NCBI GenBank assembly: GCA_017520105.1
Contig: JAFWRL010000160.1
Span: forward strand, 1 to 46,902
Reading direction: 5' to 3'
DNA: 46,902 nt
Source of the DNA: Fibrobacter sp.
GTDB lineage: Bacteria > Fibrobacterota > Fibrobacteria > Fibrobacterales > Fibrobacteraceae
A program made the translations under genes and the position numbers. How positions within the stretch are numbered: the stretch's first letter is position 1; every line of letters begins with the position of its first letter. Below, piece after piece: positions 28,384 to 35,723 of this stretch. A model generated the notes under the pieces. The model ran no database searches and was not told where the DNA came from. It worked only from the letters and a program-made list of their open reading frames with translations.

Positions 28384-28392
28384 TGATATAAT
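28384..28392 (+). promoter_or_regulatory. Candidate extended -10 promoter of the diguanylate cyclase gene
   Basis: TGATATAAT matches an extended -10 box (TGnTATAAT) 13 nt before the ATG at 28406. No good -35 is seen, which fits the extended type. Transcription would leave a leader of only a few bases, and no ribosome site is visible. Confidence 0.4.
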
Positions 28393-28405
28393 ATGAGATA
28401 GTCCT

Positions 28406-30031
28406 ATGCCACATCCTCTATACTCAGTCCTAGCTTTTACGTGTTTTATCGTCCTGCTGATTTTCAGGAATCAGTTCAAGCTTGTATTGGACGAAAGCGA
28501 ACAGACCGATAAAGACTTCCTTTTCCTTTCCAACTGGGTCACGCTATTTTGCCTCCAGGACGGCTTATGGGGATTTATCGGGAGCGGCGTCATCCAGAAC
28601 AACGACCTATTCTTTATTTCGTCAACGGTTTTTCATGCGGCCACGGCAATATCGGCCTTCATTTGGCTCAACTACATTTTGAATTTCATCCACATGGGAC
28701 GTAACAAGGCAATTCCTGCAAAGGCCCTTGCAATAGCTCTCGTGCTGTTCCAGTTCGTGCTGCTCGGGATGAACTTCGAGTCCAAGTCCATTTTCAACAT
28801 AAGCGAAAACGGTTATTACACAACAAGCCCAGACATAGACCTGCTTTTCTACAGCCAGTATTTTACGTTCTTCATCACGGGGCTCTTCATTGCGTTCAAA
28901 ATCCACAAGACCATGGACATGAACACCAAGCGACGCTACTTTACTGCGTTCCTGTTCATTTTTGCGCCTATCCTCTGCGGTATTTTCCAGATAAAGTTCC
29001 CGTTCGCGCCCTGCAATTCCATCGGTTCAATGCTCGGCTGCTGCATTATCTACGCATTCTTCATTACGCAAATGAGCCGGAACAGAGACCTCTCGCAGAA
29101 AGCGGTCATTATCGCTGGGCTTTCGTCGGACTATGATTTGGTCGTCTATGTCGATCTCGTCAAGAATCAGGCGAAATACTACCAGGTGAGCGACAAGTTC
29201 GCCCCGCTCCTCTGGGAAGGCCGCGAATCTACCGATCCAAAGATTTTCGACAACTTGATGAGACGCATTTACATTCCCAACGAAATGAGCGGATTCATCG
29301 AAAGATCGACTCTGGAAAAATGCATCGAACTGTTAAAGACTTCCACGCATTACACCATTCCGTTCTTTGCAAACGTTAACGGGTACCCGGAACATTATCG
29401 CTTGAAAATAGCAAGCGACAAGAGCAACACGCAGTCGTTTATCGTTGGCATCATCAACGTCGAAGAAGAACACAGCCTCGAAGTCGTCGCCAAGAAACTA
29501 CAGAAAGACCTCCAGCATACAATGCTCATTGCAAACAAGGACCCTCTTACAGGAGTCGGGAGCGCAGTCGCTTTCAAGGCAAAGTGCGAGCTTATCAACA
29601 ACGAGATAAAGACCAAGGACGATTTGAAGTTCGCCATTATAGAATGCGATGTGAACAACTTAAAATTCATCAACGATTCGTTCGGACACGATATGGGTAG
29701 CGCTTACATCAAGAACTGCTGCAAGGTATTCTGCAACACGTTCAAGCACAGTCCCGTCTATCGAACCGGCGGCGATGAATTTGTCATCATCCTGTTCGAT
29801 ACGGAATACGACAACCGCATAGTGCTTTTCGAAAAACTGAAGTCCTGCATCAACAACAAGGTGTTCGCCCCCACCGAAAGCATCTCTTTTGCGGCGGGCA
29901 TGGCGGATTTCGACGCCACGAAGGACAAGAGCGTAATGGACGTATTCAAGCGGGCTGACGCCTCCATGTACGACCACAAGAACCAGATGAAGAATAAAAA
30001 GAACGCCGACATGTCTGCCGGCGAACGATAG
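28406..30031 (+). CDS. Membrane diguanylate cyclase (GGDEF)
   Basis: The 541 residues begin with about six membrane helices (LAFTCFIVLLIF, FISSTVFHAATAISAFIWLN, LAIALVLFQFVLLGM, FFITGLFIAFKI and others), a sensor region like those of other multi-helix GGDEF proteins. A cytoplasmic linker of about 150 residues follows. The GGDEF domain starts at DPLTGVGS and shows the metal site ECDVNNLKFIND, the GHDMG element and an intact active-site TGGDEF near residue 455. It should make cyclic di-GMP. I see no EAL domain. It is a single-gene unit with tandem terminators downstream. The signal sensed is unknown. Confidence 0.92.
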   Translation: MPHPLYSVLAFTCFIVLLIFRNQFKLVLDESEQTDKDFLFLSNWVTLFCLQDGLWGFIGSGVIQNNDLFFISSTVFHAATAISAFIWLNYILNFIHMGRNKAIPAKALAIALVLFQFVLLGMNFESKSIFNISENGYYTTSPDIDLLFYSQYFTFFITGLFIAFKIHKTMDMNTKRRYFTAFLFIFAPILCGIFQIKFPFAPCNSIGSMLGCCIIYAFFITQMSRNRDLSQKAVIIAGLSSDYDLVVYVDLVKNQAKYYQVSDKFAPLLWEGRESTDPKIFDNLMRRIYIPNEMSGFIERSTLEKCIELLKTSTHYTIPFFANVNGYPEHYRLKIASDKSNTQSFIVGIINVEEEHSLEVVAKKLQKDLQHTMLIANKDPLTGVGSAVAFKAKCELINNEIKTKDDLKFAIIECDVNNLKFINDSFGHDMGSAYIKNCCKVFCNTFKHSPVYRTGGDEFVIILFDTEYDNRIVLFEKLKSCINNKVFAPTESISFAAGMADFDATKDKSVMDVFKRADASMYDHKNQMKNKKNADMSAGER

Positions 30032-30044
30032 TCTGACATTTTTC

Positions 30045-30068
30045 GCCCGCCGATACGGCGGGCATTTT
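30045..30068 (+). terminator. First terminator after the GGDEF gene
   Basis: A 7-bp GC-rich stem (GCCCGCC with GGCGGGC) and loop GATAC are followed by ATTTTT. Confidence 0.8.
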
Positions 30069-30076
30069 TCGTCTAT

Positions 30077-30095
30077 AGCCGCTATGCGGCTTTTT
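30077..30095 (+). terminator. Second, tandem terminator after the GGDEF gene
   Basis: AGCCGC pairs with GCGGCT around TAT and is followed by a T-run. It sits just outside the stop of the convergent gene at 30105. Confidence 0.7.
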
Positions 30096-30104
30096 CTGTC
30101 TTAT

Positions 30105-30470
30105 TTACACGTGCTTGATTTTATTTTCGCCTTCATCCCAGTTCTTGCCGTCACAAACAAACTTGTATTCGTAATCGCCAGGAACGAGGGAAATCTTTGC
30201 AGCCCAAAGGCCCGTCTTCTTGTTCTTCTTGAGCATGTTTTTATCGATAGCCCAATCGTTAAAAGAACCAGCAACGGATACGGTCGTAGCAAGCGGGCAA
30301 TCCGCTACGAACTCGACAGCGACTTTTTTGGGAGCAGCGGCCTTTGCAGGCTTAGCGACCTTCTTTGCAACGGTTTTGGTTTCTTTTGCCGGAGTGGCTT
30401 TCGGAGCCTTCACCGCAGCCGTCTTCTTTGCAGCCGGTTTTACATCGACAATTTTAGAATTTTTTGGCAT
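30105..30470 (-). CDS. Small AMPK/CBM48-type glycan-binding protein with Lys/Ala-rich tail
   Basis: The 121 residues fall into two parts. Residues 1-50 are a basic, disordered tail with about 15 Lys and many Ala and Pro (KPAAKKTAAVKAPK), like bacterial histone H1-type tails. Residues 50-121 form a single AMPK-type glycogen-binding E-set domain (SVAGSFNDWAID, GLWAAKISLVPGDYEYKFVC, DGKNWDEGE). There is no signal peptide, so it should be cytoplasmic. GAGGAG lies about 7 nt before the ATG. It might bind glycogen granules, and the tail may hold RNA, DNA or acidic partners; both roles are inferred. The gene stands alone. Confidence 0.82.
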   Translation of the reverse strand: MPKNSKIVDVKPAAKKTAAVKAPKATPAKETKTVAKKVAKPAKAAAPKKVAVEFVADCPLATTVSVAGSFNDWAIDKNMLKKNKKTGLWAAKISLVPGDYEYKFVCDGKNWDEGENKIKHV

Positions 30471-30552
30471 AGTTAATCTCCTCTTATTCTTAGTGACCTA
30501 AAATTTAGTAAAAAAAAATTTAATTTCCTAGATATTTTGCTACATTTTCTAC

Positions 30553-31206
30553 ATGCTAAAACAAATCATCGCTCCAAGCGTCTTGAACGCAAACTTCCTC
30601 GAACTCGGCAACGGCCTCAAGGCCATCGAAAACGGAGGCGCCGGTCTCGTCCACCTCGACATCATGGACGGGCACTTTGTCCCGAACATCAGTTTCGGTC
30701 CAGGCATTTCCGCCTGCGTGAAGAAAGGCACCAAGCTCCCGCTCGATTGCCACCTGATGATCGAGAATCCCGAAAAATACGTGGGCGAATTTGCTAAAGC
30801 AGGCGCAAGCATCATCAGCGTGCACGCCGAAACGACGAATCACCTCGACCGTCTGTTGCACCAGATTGCAGAACTCGGCGTCAAGCCCGCGGTGGCCATC
30901 AACCCGGCAACACCTCTAGAAAGCATCAAGTACGTACTCGACATCGTCGATATGGTGCTCATCATGTCCGTGAACCCAGGATTCGGCGGCCAAAGCCTGA
31001 TTCCCTATTGTCTCGACAAGATTCGCGAACTTCGCGCACTCAAGCCGGAACTCGATATCCAGATTGACGGTGGCGTGAAGCTCGACAACATCCTCAAATG
31101 CAAGGAAGCGGGCGCAAATGTGTTCGTCGTCGGAAGTGCTATCTTCGGAAAGCCTGATCCCGAAGCCGTCTGTCGCGAATTTGTGAATTTAGTGGAAAGC
31201 AAGTAG
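30553..31206 (+). CDS. rpe: Ribulose-phosphate 3-epimerase
   Basis: The 217 residues are full length for the family. TIM-barrel motifs are visible: PSVLNANF, HLDIMDGHFVPNISFGP (metal-binding His and Asp), DCHLMIENPEKY, VNPGFGGQSLIPYCLDKI, IQIDGGV with the catalytic Asp, and VVGSAIF. It interconverts ribulose 5-phosphate and xylulose 5-phosphate in the pentose phosphate pathway. No pentose-phosphate neighbours are present. It diverges from the glycan-binding gene with 82 nt between the two starts. No clear ribosome site. Confidence 0.95.
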   Translation: MLKQIIAPSVLNANFLELGNGLKAIENGGAGLVHLDIMDGHFVPNISFGPGISACVKKGTKLPLDCHLMIENPEKYVGEFAKAGASIISVHAETTNHLDRLLHQIAELGVKPAVAINPATPLESIKYVLDIVDMVLIMSVNPGFGGQSLIPYCLDKIRELRALKPELDIQIDGGVKLDNILKCKEAGANVFVVGSAIFGKPDPEAVCREFVNLVESK

Positions 31207-31219
31207 CTGAACCGAGCGC

Positions 31220-32152
31220 TTAGAAACGGCTGAAAATGCCGCTCTTATAAAGCAAGTCCAGCGTATTCAAATAACGTCTATAACCGGCCGTATCAGTGCA
31301 CGAATTTGTCTTGCAATATTCGTCCACTTCCTTAACAATAAACGGTATGGTCGAAAATTCTCTATTCTTCAGTAGAGACCTTACTTTTTTGCGGTTGCGG
31401 TCATCGACTTTTTTATCCTGCGAAATCTTTTCGACCAGCTTATATGGCAAAACCTTCTTTGCGTCAGGCGAAACATCGTCCGGATTGCCCTGAAGAACTT
31501 CGGAATAGCCGTCACCGAAAAATATTCTTTTTATGTTCGAACTCGGTATATAATAGCCGTAACGTCTTATGTCAATGACGGAATCGCGGTCCTGATAAAG
31601 GAAATATCCCGACTTGACAATCATCGTCATGGTTACAATGGAATCACCCGTAGCAGGACGGACCCACCTCTTTTGGCTTCGATCATAATAATAATCAACA
31701 TGGATTTTTATCCATTCCATGTTGATAAAATTAAACCTGTTCATAAGATGTTTGTACGTATTACGGACATCCGGAGTCGCCTTTTGCAAAAGGATTTCGT
31801 TCTTCAACATCATTTGACGGTTCAGCTCGTCAAAAAGATTTTCCGATGCAAACAAGTTATCATCAACATCCACATCCAAAAAACGTTCATCATTTACATC
31901 CAATACATATCCATACACTGGAACAAATTTGCCACTTGGTTTTTCAAGCTTCGAACGCACCGAAGGGAGCTCCATCCTTTTCGAAATAAGCGAAATAATC
32001 TTTTCTTCAAAAATTTTTTCCATTCCGCTGTTCGTGGAGAAGCCCGTTCCTAGCGGCATTGCAGGTTCAAAGGCACAAGCCTCCTTAGGCAACAAGAAAA
32101 GCATCGATAAAACTACTACAAAACAAAACGAAAAGATAGAACGTGAAATCAT
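31220..32152 (-). CDS. Secreted protein of unknown function
   Basis: The 310 residues start with a signal peptide (MISRSIFSFCFVVVLSMLFL, cleavage near EACAF). The rest mixes helices and strands, with many charged residues (EKIFEEKIISLISKRMELPS, DDRNRKKVRSLLKNREF) and two late Cys (DEYCKTNSC). No motif I recognise. It follows the DUF4832-like gene on the same strand after 40 nt, so the two may be co-transcribed. It converges on rpe with 13 nt between stops. Confidence 0.65.
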   Translation of the reverse strand: MISRSIFSFCFVVVLSMLFLLPKEACAFEPAMPLGTGFSTNSGMEKIFEEKIISLISKRMELPSVRSKLEKPSGKFVPVYGYVLDVNDERFLDVDVDDNLFASENLFDELNRQMMLKNEILLQKATPDVRNTYKHLMNRFNFINMEWIKIHVDYYYDRSQKRWVRPATGDSIVTMTMIVKSGYFLYQDRDSVIDIRRYGYYIPSSNIKRIFFGDGYSEVLQGNPDDVSPDAKKVLPYKLVEKISQDKKVDDRNRKKVRSLLKNREFSTIPFIVKEVDEYCKTNSCTDTAGYRRYLNTLDLLYKSGIFSRF

Positions 32153-32192
32153 ATCCGTAATATATAATATTTAGTCGAAAGTAGGCGGAATT

Positions 32193-33932
32193 CTATATTC
32201 CGGCACCATTCAAACGATAGGACTTCTCGCCGTCACGGATAATCACGCTGTTGCGTTCCCTCTGAACGAAGGGAGCGTTTTGCTTTTGCTCAGTACTCGA
32301 CGGAAGAACGCGGGGAAGACCTGTCCGTTCGCATTCTCCCATGAGAAAACTTCCTATATAGGCATCGCTTTCTAAATTGCCCACGTAAGGATTTTTATTT
32401 GCAAAATGGATGCAATCCTCAGGGTTCTTTTCACTGCAAACTTTTAATTCAACATCCAAACGGACTCCAGACCAGTTCGAAAAACAGCCCACATCCGCCT
32501 CGATAGAAAGCTCGTTGTTTCCGTCGAACGTCATCACCGTATCCGCACCCTTGATTTCAATTTTACGGCTATATACCTTCATAAAATCGACATGCTCAAG
32601 CGGTTTATTGATATTGAGTGCAGCGATTGTATCTAGCGGTCCGATATTAGTCATTCCGTGAACATATAACGACACCTTCATCTTGCGCGTCAAGTTGCCA
32701 AAGCCCACGTTCTGGATGCGCAGTTTCGCACGTAAAATTCCATTGCCGTTCACCGTATCGCTCATCCACGATTCACGCAGTACAAAGCGGTAACCCAAAT
32801 GGTCGTTGATATACTTGAAACCTGTCAACGAATCAATTTTCGAGCCGTCATATTCAAAATCTTTCCCTTTAAAATGCGTTTTTTTCCAACTGTCAATCAG
32901 GTTGTTGTTCCACTGGATGTTCAGGTAGCTCGTATGCGTGCGGAACCCCTCGTACGAGAGGAATTCCGGCGTATTGATGACTTGGTAATTTTCGGCCGTC
33001 GTGAGCGCCTCGCCACCGTAAGGAGTATTGATGCCGTACTTCTCGAGCCAAGCCACGCCTTCTTCGCGGCAGATGGAAGTCTTGCAGTCCGCGCCCCAAG
33101 TGCCGTAATCGTATTGCGTTCCCAGGTAGCCGTCATTGAACATTCCCACGCGATACATCGTATCACCCTTCGCCTTCGCGATTTCTTTGAATTTATCGCT
33201 GTCGATATGGAAGTCGACGCCCCAGTTGTCAAAGCCCAAGACCTTCGCGGAATAGTTGCCCGTGCGCGTGAGAATCTTGAGTTCGGGCGGCGTGCTGCGC
33301 AGCATCAGGTTCGTCGCCTCGGCAATGCGGTCGTAGGTGATGTTCGTGTCGCTGTGCATCTCGCCGTAGGCGCCGTGCATTCCCATCTCGAGCGCCACGA
33401 TCACGTCGGTATTCTTCGAGAGCACGGGAGCGAGCTGTTCCACATGGCGCATCACCCACTTGTGTTCGGGAGTCACGTTGCTTCTGCCGTTGTACCACGG
33501 GTCATAACAGATACGTACAATTACATGCCCGCCAAAACTGCGGATATTGTCGAATGTTGTCTGCAGCACATTCAACGCATCTTCGGTGAGATCCTGGTTC
33601 TTGCCGCGAACCGTATCACGCTTTCCACCGGTGGTATCAATCGAAAGCCATGCGTTACTGCTGAATTCAGAAATCTCCGCCCGCAAGTGCAACAACTTGC
33701 CATACGGTTTTTCAATCGCCTTGCCGCCCGAGGGTTTTAAATGCAACACTTGCGGCGTATAGAACCCGCGGTCGAAATTGTCAAGCGTCGCCATCGCATC
33801 GGCCGTATCGATGTTCTGCTTCACGAGACCAGCCGCAAAGAGCGGGGCCTGAAAAAAAGCCACCAAAACAAATATCAGGGAGAGCTTAGCAAAAGCGCTC
33901 AAACACAATAGGCGAAAACCAGAAAAACTCAT
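32193..33932 (-). CDS. DUF4874/DUF4832-like secreted protein (probable TIM-barrel glycan-active)
   Basis: The ATG at 33932 (MSFSGFRLLCLSAFAKLSL) gives a signal peptide ending near APLFAAG; the frame is open about 59 codons further and an ATG at 33947 is also possible. About 579 residues. The N-terminal half resembles the DUF4874 barrel (LDNFDRGFYTPQVLHLKP, HVIVRICYDPWYNGRSN, IVALEMGMHGAYGEMHSD). The C-terminal half resembles DUF4832 (GMFNDGYLGTQYDYGTW, GGEALTTAENYQVI, YLNIQWNNNLIDSWKK). Proteins of this type occur among bacterial glycan-degradation genes, but their activity is not settled. It lies next to the CE1-type esterase and GH9 genes, which fits plant-fibre breakdown. Confidence 0.75.
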   Translation of the reverse strand: MSFSGFRLLCLSAFAKLSLIFVLVAFFQAPLFAAGLVKQNIDTADAMATLDNFDRGFYTPQVLHLKPSGGKAIEKPYGKLLHLRAEISEFSSNAWLSIDTTGGKRDTVRGKNQDLTEDALNVLQTTFDNIRSFGGHVIVRICYDPWYNGRSNVTPEHKWVMRHVEQLAPVLSKNTDVIVALEMGMHGAYGEMHSDTNITYDRIAEATNLMLRSTPPELKILTRTGNYSAKVLGFDNWGVDFHIDSDKFKEIAKAKGDTMYRVGMFNDGYLGTQYDYGTWGADCKTSICREEGVAWLEKYGINTPYGGEALTTAENYQVINTPEFLSYEGFRTHTSYLNIQWNNNLIDSWKKTHFKGKDFEYDGSKIDSLTGFKYINDHLGYRFVLRESWMSDTVNGNGILRAKLRIQNVGFGNLTRKMKVSLYVHGMTNIGPLDTIAALNINKPLEHVDFMKVYSRKIEIKGADTVMTFDGNNELSIEADVGCFSNWSGVRLDVELKVCSEKNPEDCIHFANKNPYVGNLESDAYIGSFLMGECERTGLPRVLPSSTEQKQNAPFVQRERNSVIIRDGEKSYRLNGAGI

Positions 33933-33973
33933 ACTTGTAATATACATAGTTTTGAAAAGGGAAGAAGAAAGAA

Positions 33974-33999
33974 AAAGCCTTCCCTTACGGAAAGGCTTT
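33974..33999 (-). terminator. Terminator of the esterase gene
   Basis: AAAGCCTT pairs with AAGGCTTT around a short loop, with a T-run on the minus strand. It lies 28 nt after the stop at 34027. Confidence 0.7.
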
Positions 34000-34026
34000 G
34001 TTTTGGGGTGTGAAAAAAAACTCAAA

Positions 34027-35499
34027 TTAGAACTGTGTAATGAATTCCCAACCGATGTCGGATGCCCACAGTTTGCCGTTTTCACGCATATCCCACTGGT
34101 GGCCGCCATTGAAGGTGCACCACTTCACAGGGAAGCGCGGATCGACCGTCTTGTAGTCATAGCACACATTGCCACCGCCACCAGAGAATTCCGTTGCCTT
34201 TTCGCTAGTGCAGTCCGTATGGCCTTCAGGACCGTTGTTCCTCAAAATCCTGTCGCGGGCGCTACGTCCCATGCTCGGCGGACACGTGCCATCGCTCAGG
34301 CCCACAGTTCCCATCCAAGCGATAGGCTTGCCGGAATTCTTCGGGATGTAGATGACCTGGTCAGCAGTCGCGAATACCACGACACCGCGGAGACGATGCT
34401 GGAATGTCTGAGCAAGCGAGTTCGAGTACATGGCGCCAAAGCTAAAGCCGGAGGAGAACACGCGCGACGTATCGACGCAGAGGTTCTCGTTCAAGTAAGT
34501 GAGGATTTCGTCAAAGAAGAGGTGGTCCTTGTTGTCTCCGCAGCGCCATGGCATCTGGTCCGTGTAACCATGCGGGGCCACAAAAATCGTATTCTTTTTA
34601 TCCTTGTCACGATAGCCGTAATAATGTTCGTTCTTTGCGACGTTCTGTGCGGAACCGCCCATGCAATGCATGCCGAACACCAAACGGTAAGGCTTGTTCT
34701 TGTCGTAATTTTCAGGGAGATCAAGATAGACTTCGTGCTCGATTCCACCACCCTTGAACTTGAAGTAATTCTTGAGCGTGTTGTCCTTGCCGCAGCCCTT
34801 ACTCGGCGTCGGCTCGTTCTTGAGCGGATAGCCAAACGCATAAGTCTGTTCCGTCGCAATTTTCGTGAGCTTCACATCGACAGTCGTATCGAGCGTGCCC
34901 AGCGGAACGGTGAGCGTATCATAGCCATCCGCAACAAAGCGGAGAGCTTCACCCTTCTCGGCCTCCTTCATGAGAGCGTTTCCATTTGCCCGCGAACCGA
35001 TGGAACTGCTGAAGCCTCTGTCTGTCGTGAACTTGAAGTTCTGCTTGGCATTGCCTACAGAAACTTGAGCAAAATACGTGCCACGAGCTTCGATGCCCTT
35101 GCTCAAATCATACGTCCCCGATCCTTGCAAAAGCTTTTTGAAGACCTGGTTTCCGAGAGAGTTGTAAATTTTCACCTGCACTGGCGAAGTACTGCTCTGG
35201 GAATAGGACAGAATACCGTTGTTGATGCTGATGTACCCAACAGTATTCCTGAAAGCAGGATGAATAGCGACACCCGGCGAATCCGCAGGAGGTGTAGTTA
35301 TTTCATCTTCGTGAATTGTGAATTTGCCCTGGCGATCCGTCGTGGCGTTCTTGCCTTCCTTGAGAAGGCTCACCGAGACTCCCCTAAGGGCTTTGCCCTG
35401 GTCGTCAGAAACGGTTCCTGTGATGGTGTAAGCCGATACTGATCCGCAGAATGCCAGAAGACACGCCGCGCTAAGCAGTTTTGGTGTTTTGGTAATCAT
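34027..35499 (-). CDS. Secreted CE1-type esterase (feruloyl/acetyl-xylan esterase-like)
   Basis: The ATG at 35499 (MITKTPKLLSAACLLAFCGS) has AAGGAG 5 nt upstream; a GTG at 35505 is too close to it. The 490 residues comprise a signal peptide and a carboxypeptidase-regulatory-like fold (ITGTVSDDQGKALRGVSVSL) with an internal segment like a Por/T9SS sorting domain (VQVKIYNSLGNQVF, GIEARGTYFAQVSVGNAKQN). An alpha/beta-hydrolase follows with nucleophile Ser in GFSFG near residue 352, an Asp candidate in GLSDGTC and His in NGGHQWD. LDLPENYDKNKPYRLVFGMH is typical of CE1/PHB-depolymerase-like esterases. It probably removes ferulate or acetate from hemicellulose. Confidence 0.85.
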   Translation of the reverse strand: MITKTPKLLSAACLLAFCGSVSAYTITGTVSDDQGKALRGVSVSLLKEGKNATTDRQGKFTIHEDEITTPPADSPGVAIHPAFRNTVGYISINNGILSYSQSSTSPVQVKIYNSLGNQVFKKLLQGSGTYDLSKGIEARGTYFAQVSVGNAKQNFKFTTDRGFSSSIGSRANGNALMKEAEKGEALRFVADGYDTLTVPLGTLDTTVDVKLTKIATEQTYAFGYPLKNEPTPSKGCGKDNTLKNYFKFKGGGIEHEVYLDLPENYDKNKPYRLVFGMHCMGGSAQNVAKNEHYYGYRDKDKKNTIFVAPHGYTDQMPWRCGDNKDHLFFDEILTYLNENLCVDTSRVFSSGFSFGAMYSNSLAQTFQHRLRGVVVFATADQVIYIPKNSGKPIAWMGTVGLSDGTCPPSMGRSARDRILRNNGPEGHTDCTSEKATEFSGGGGNVCYDYKTVDPRFPVKWCTFNGGHQWDMRENGKLWASDIGWEFITQF

Positions 35500-35672
35500 T
35501 CGCACTCCTTTTTACCAAACACCAACCAACCAACTCAATATAAAGTAATTTATGTGCAAACGTGACCAAAATCACATCCCTCGGACTCACGTTCATGGAT
35601 AAATCATCCATAAAAAGATTTTTACATTTGATTCAAAGCACAAAAAAAATAACGACGCATGATTTAACCCAC

Positions 35673-35697
35673 AAAAAAAAGCCCCACCAAGTGGGGC
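35673..35697 (-). terminator. Terminator of the GH9 gene
   Basis: GCCCCAC pairs with GTGGGGC around CAA. Eight A on the plus strand give the T-run on the minus strand. It is 27 nt after the GH9 stop. Confidence 0.85.
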
Positions 35698-35723
35698 ATG
35701 ACAATACTAGCGTCTAAAGTTTT

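Noticed and set aside
30553..31206. Operon of rpe with eda or the diguanylate cyclase
   Set aside because: Convergent genes and several terminators separate them, so a shared transcript is not supported.
33952..35442. 496-residue plus-strand frame opposite the esterase
   Set aside because: It overlaps a well-supported CE1-type esterase with catalytic motifs on the minus strand.
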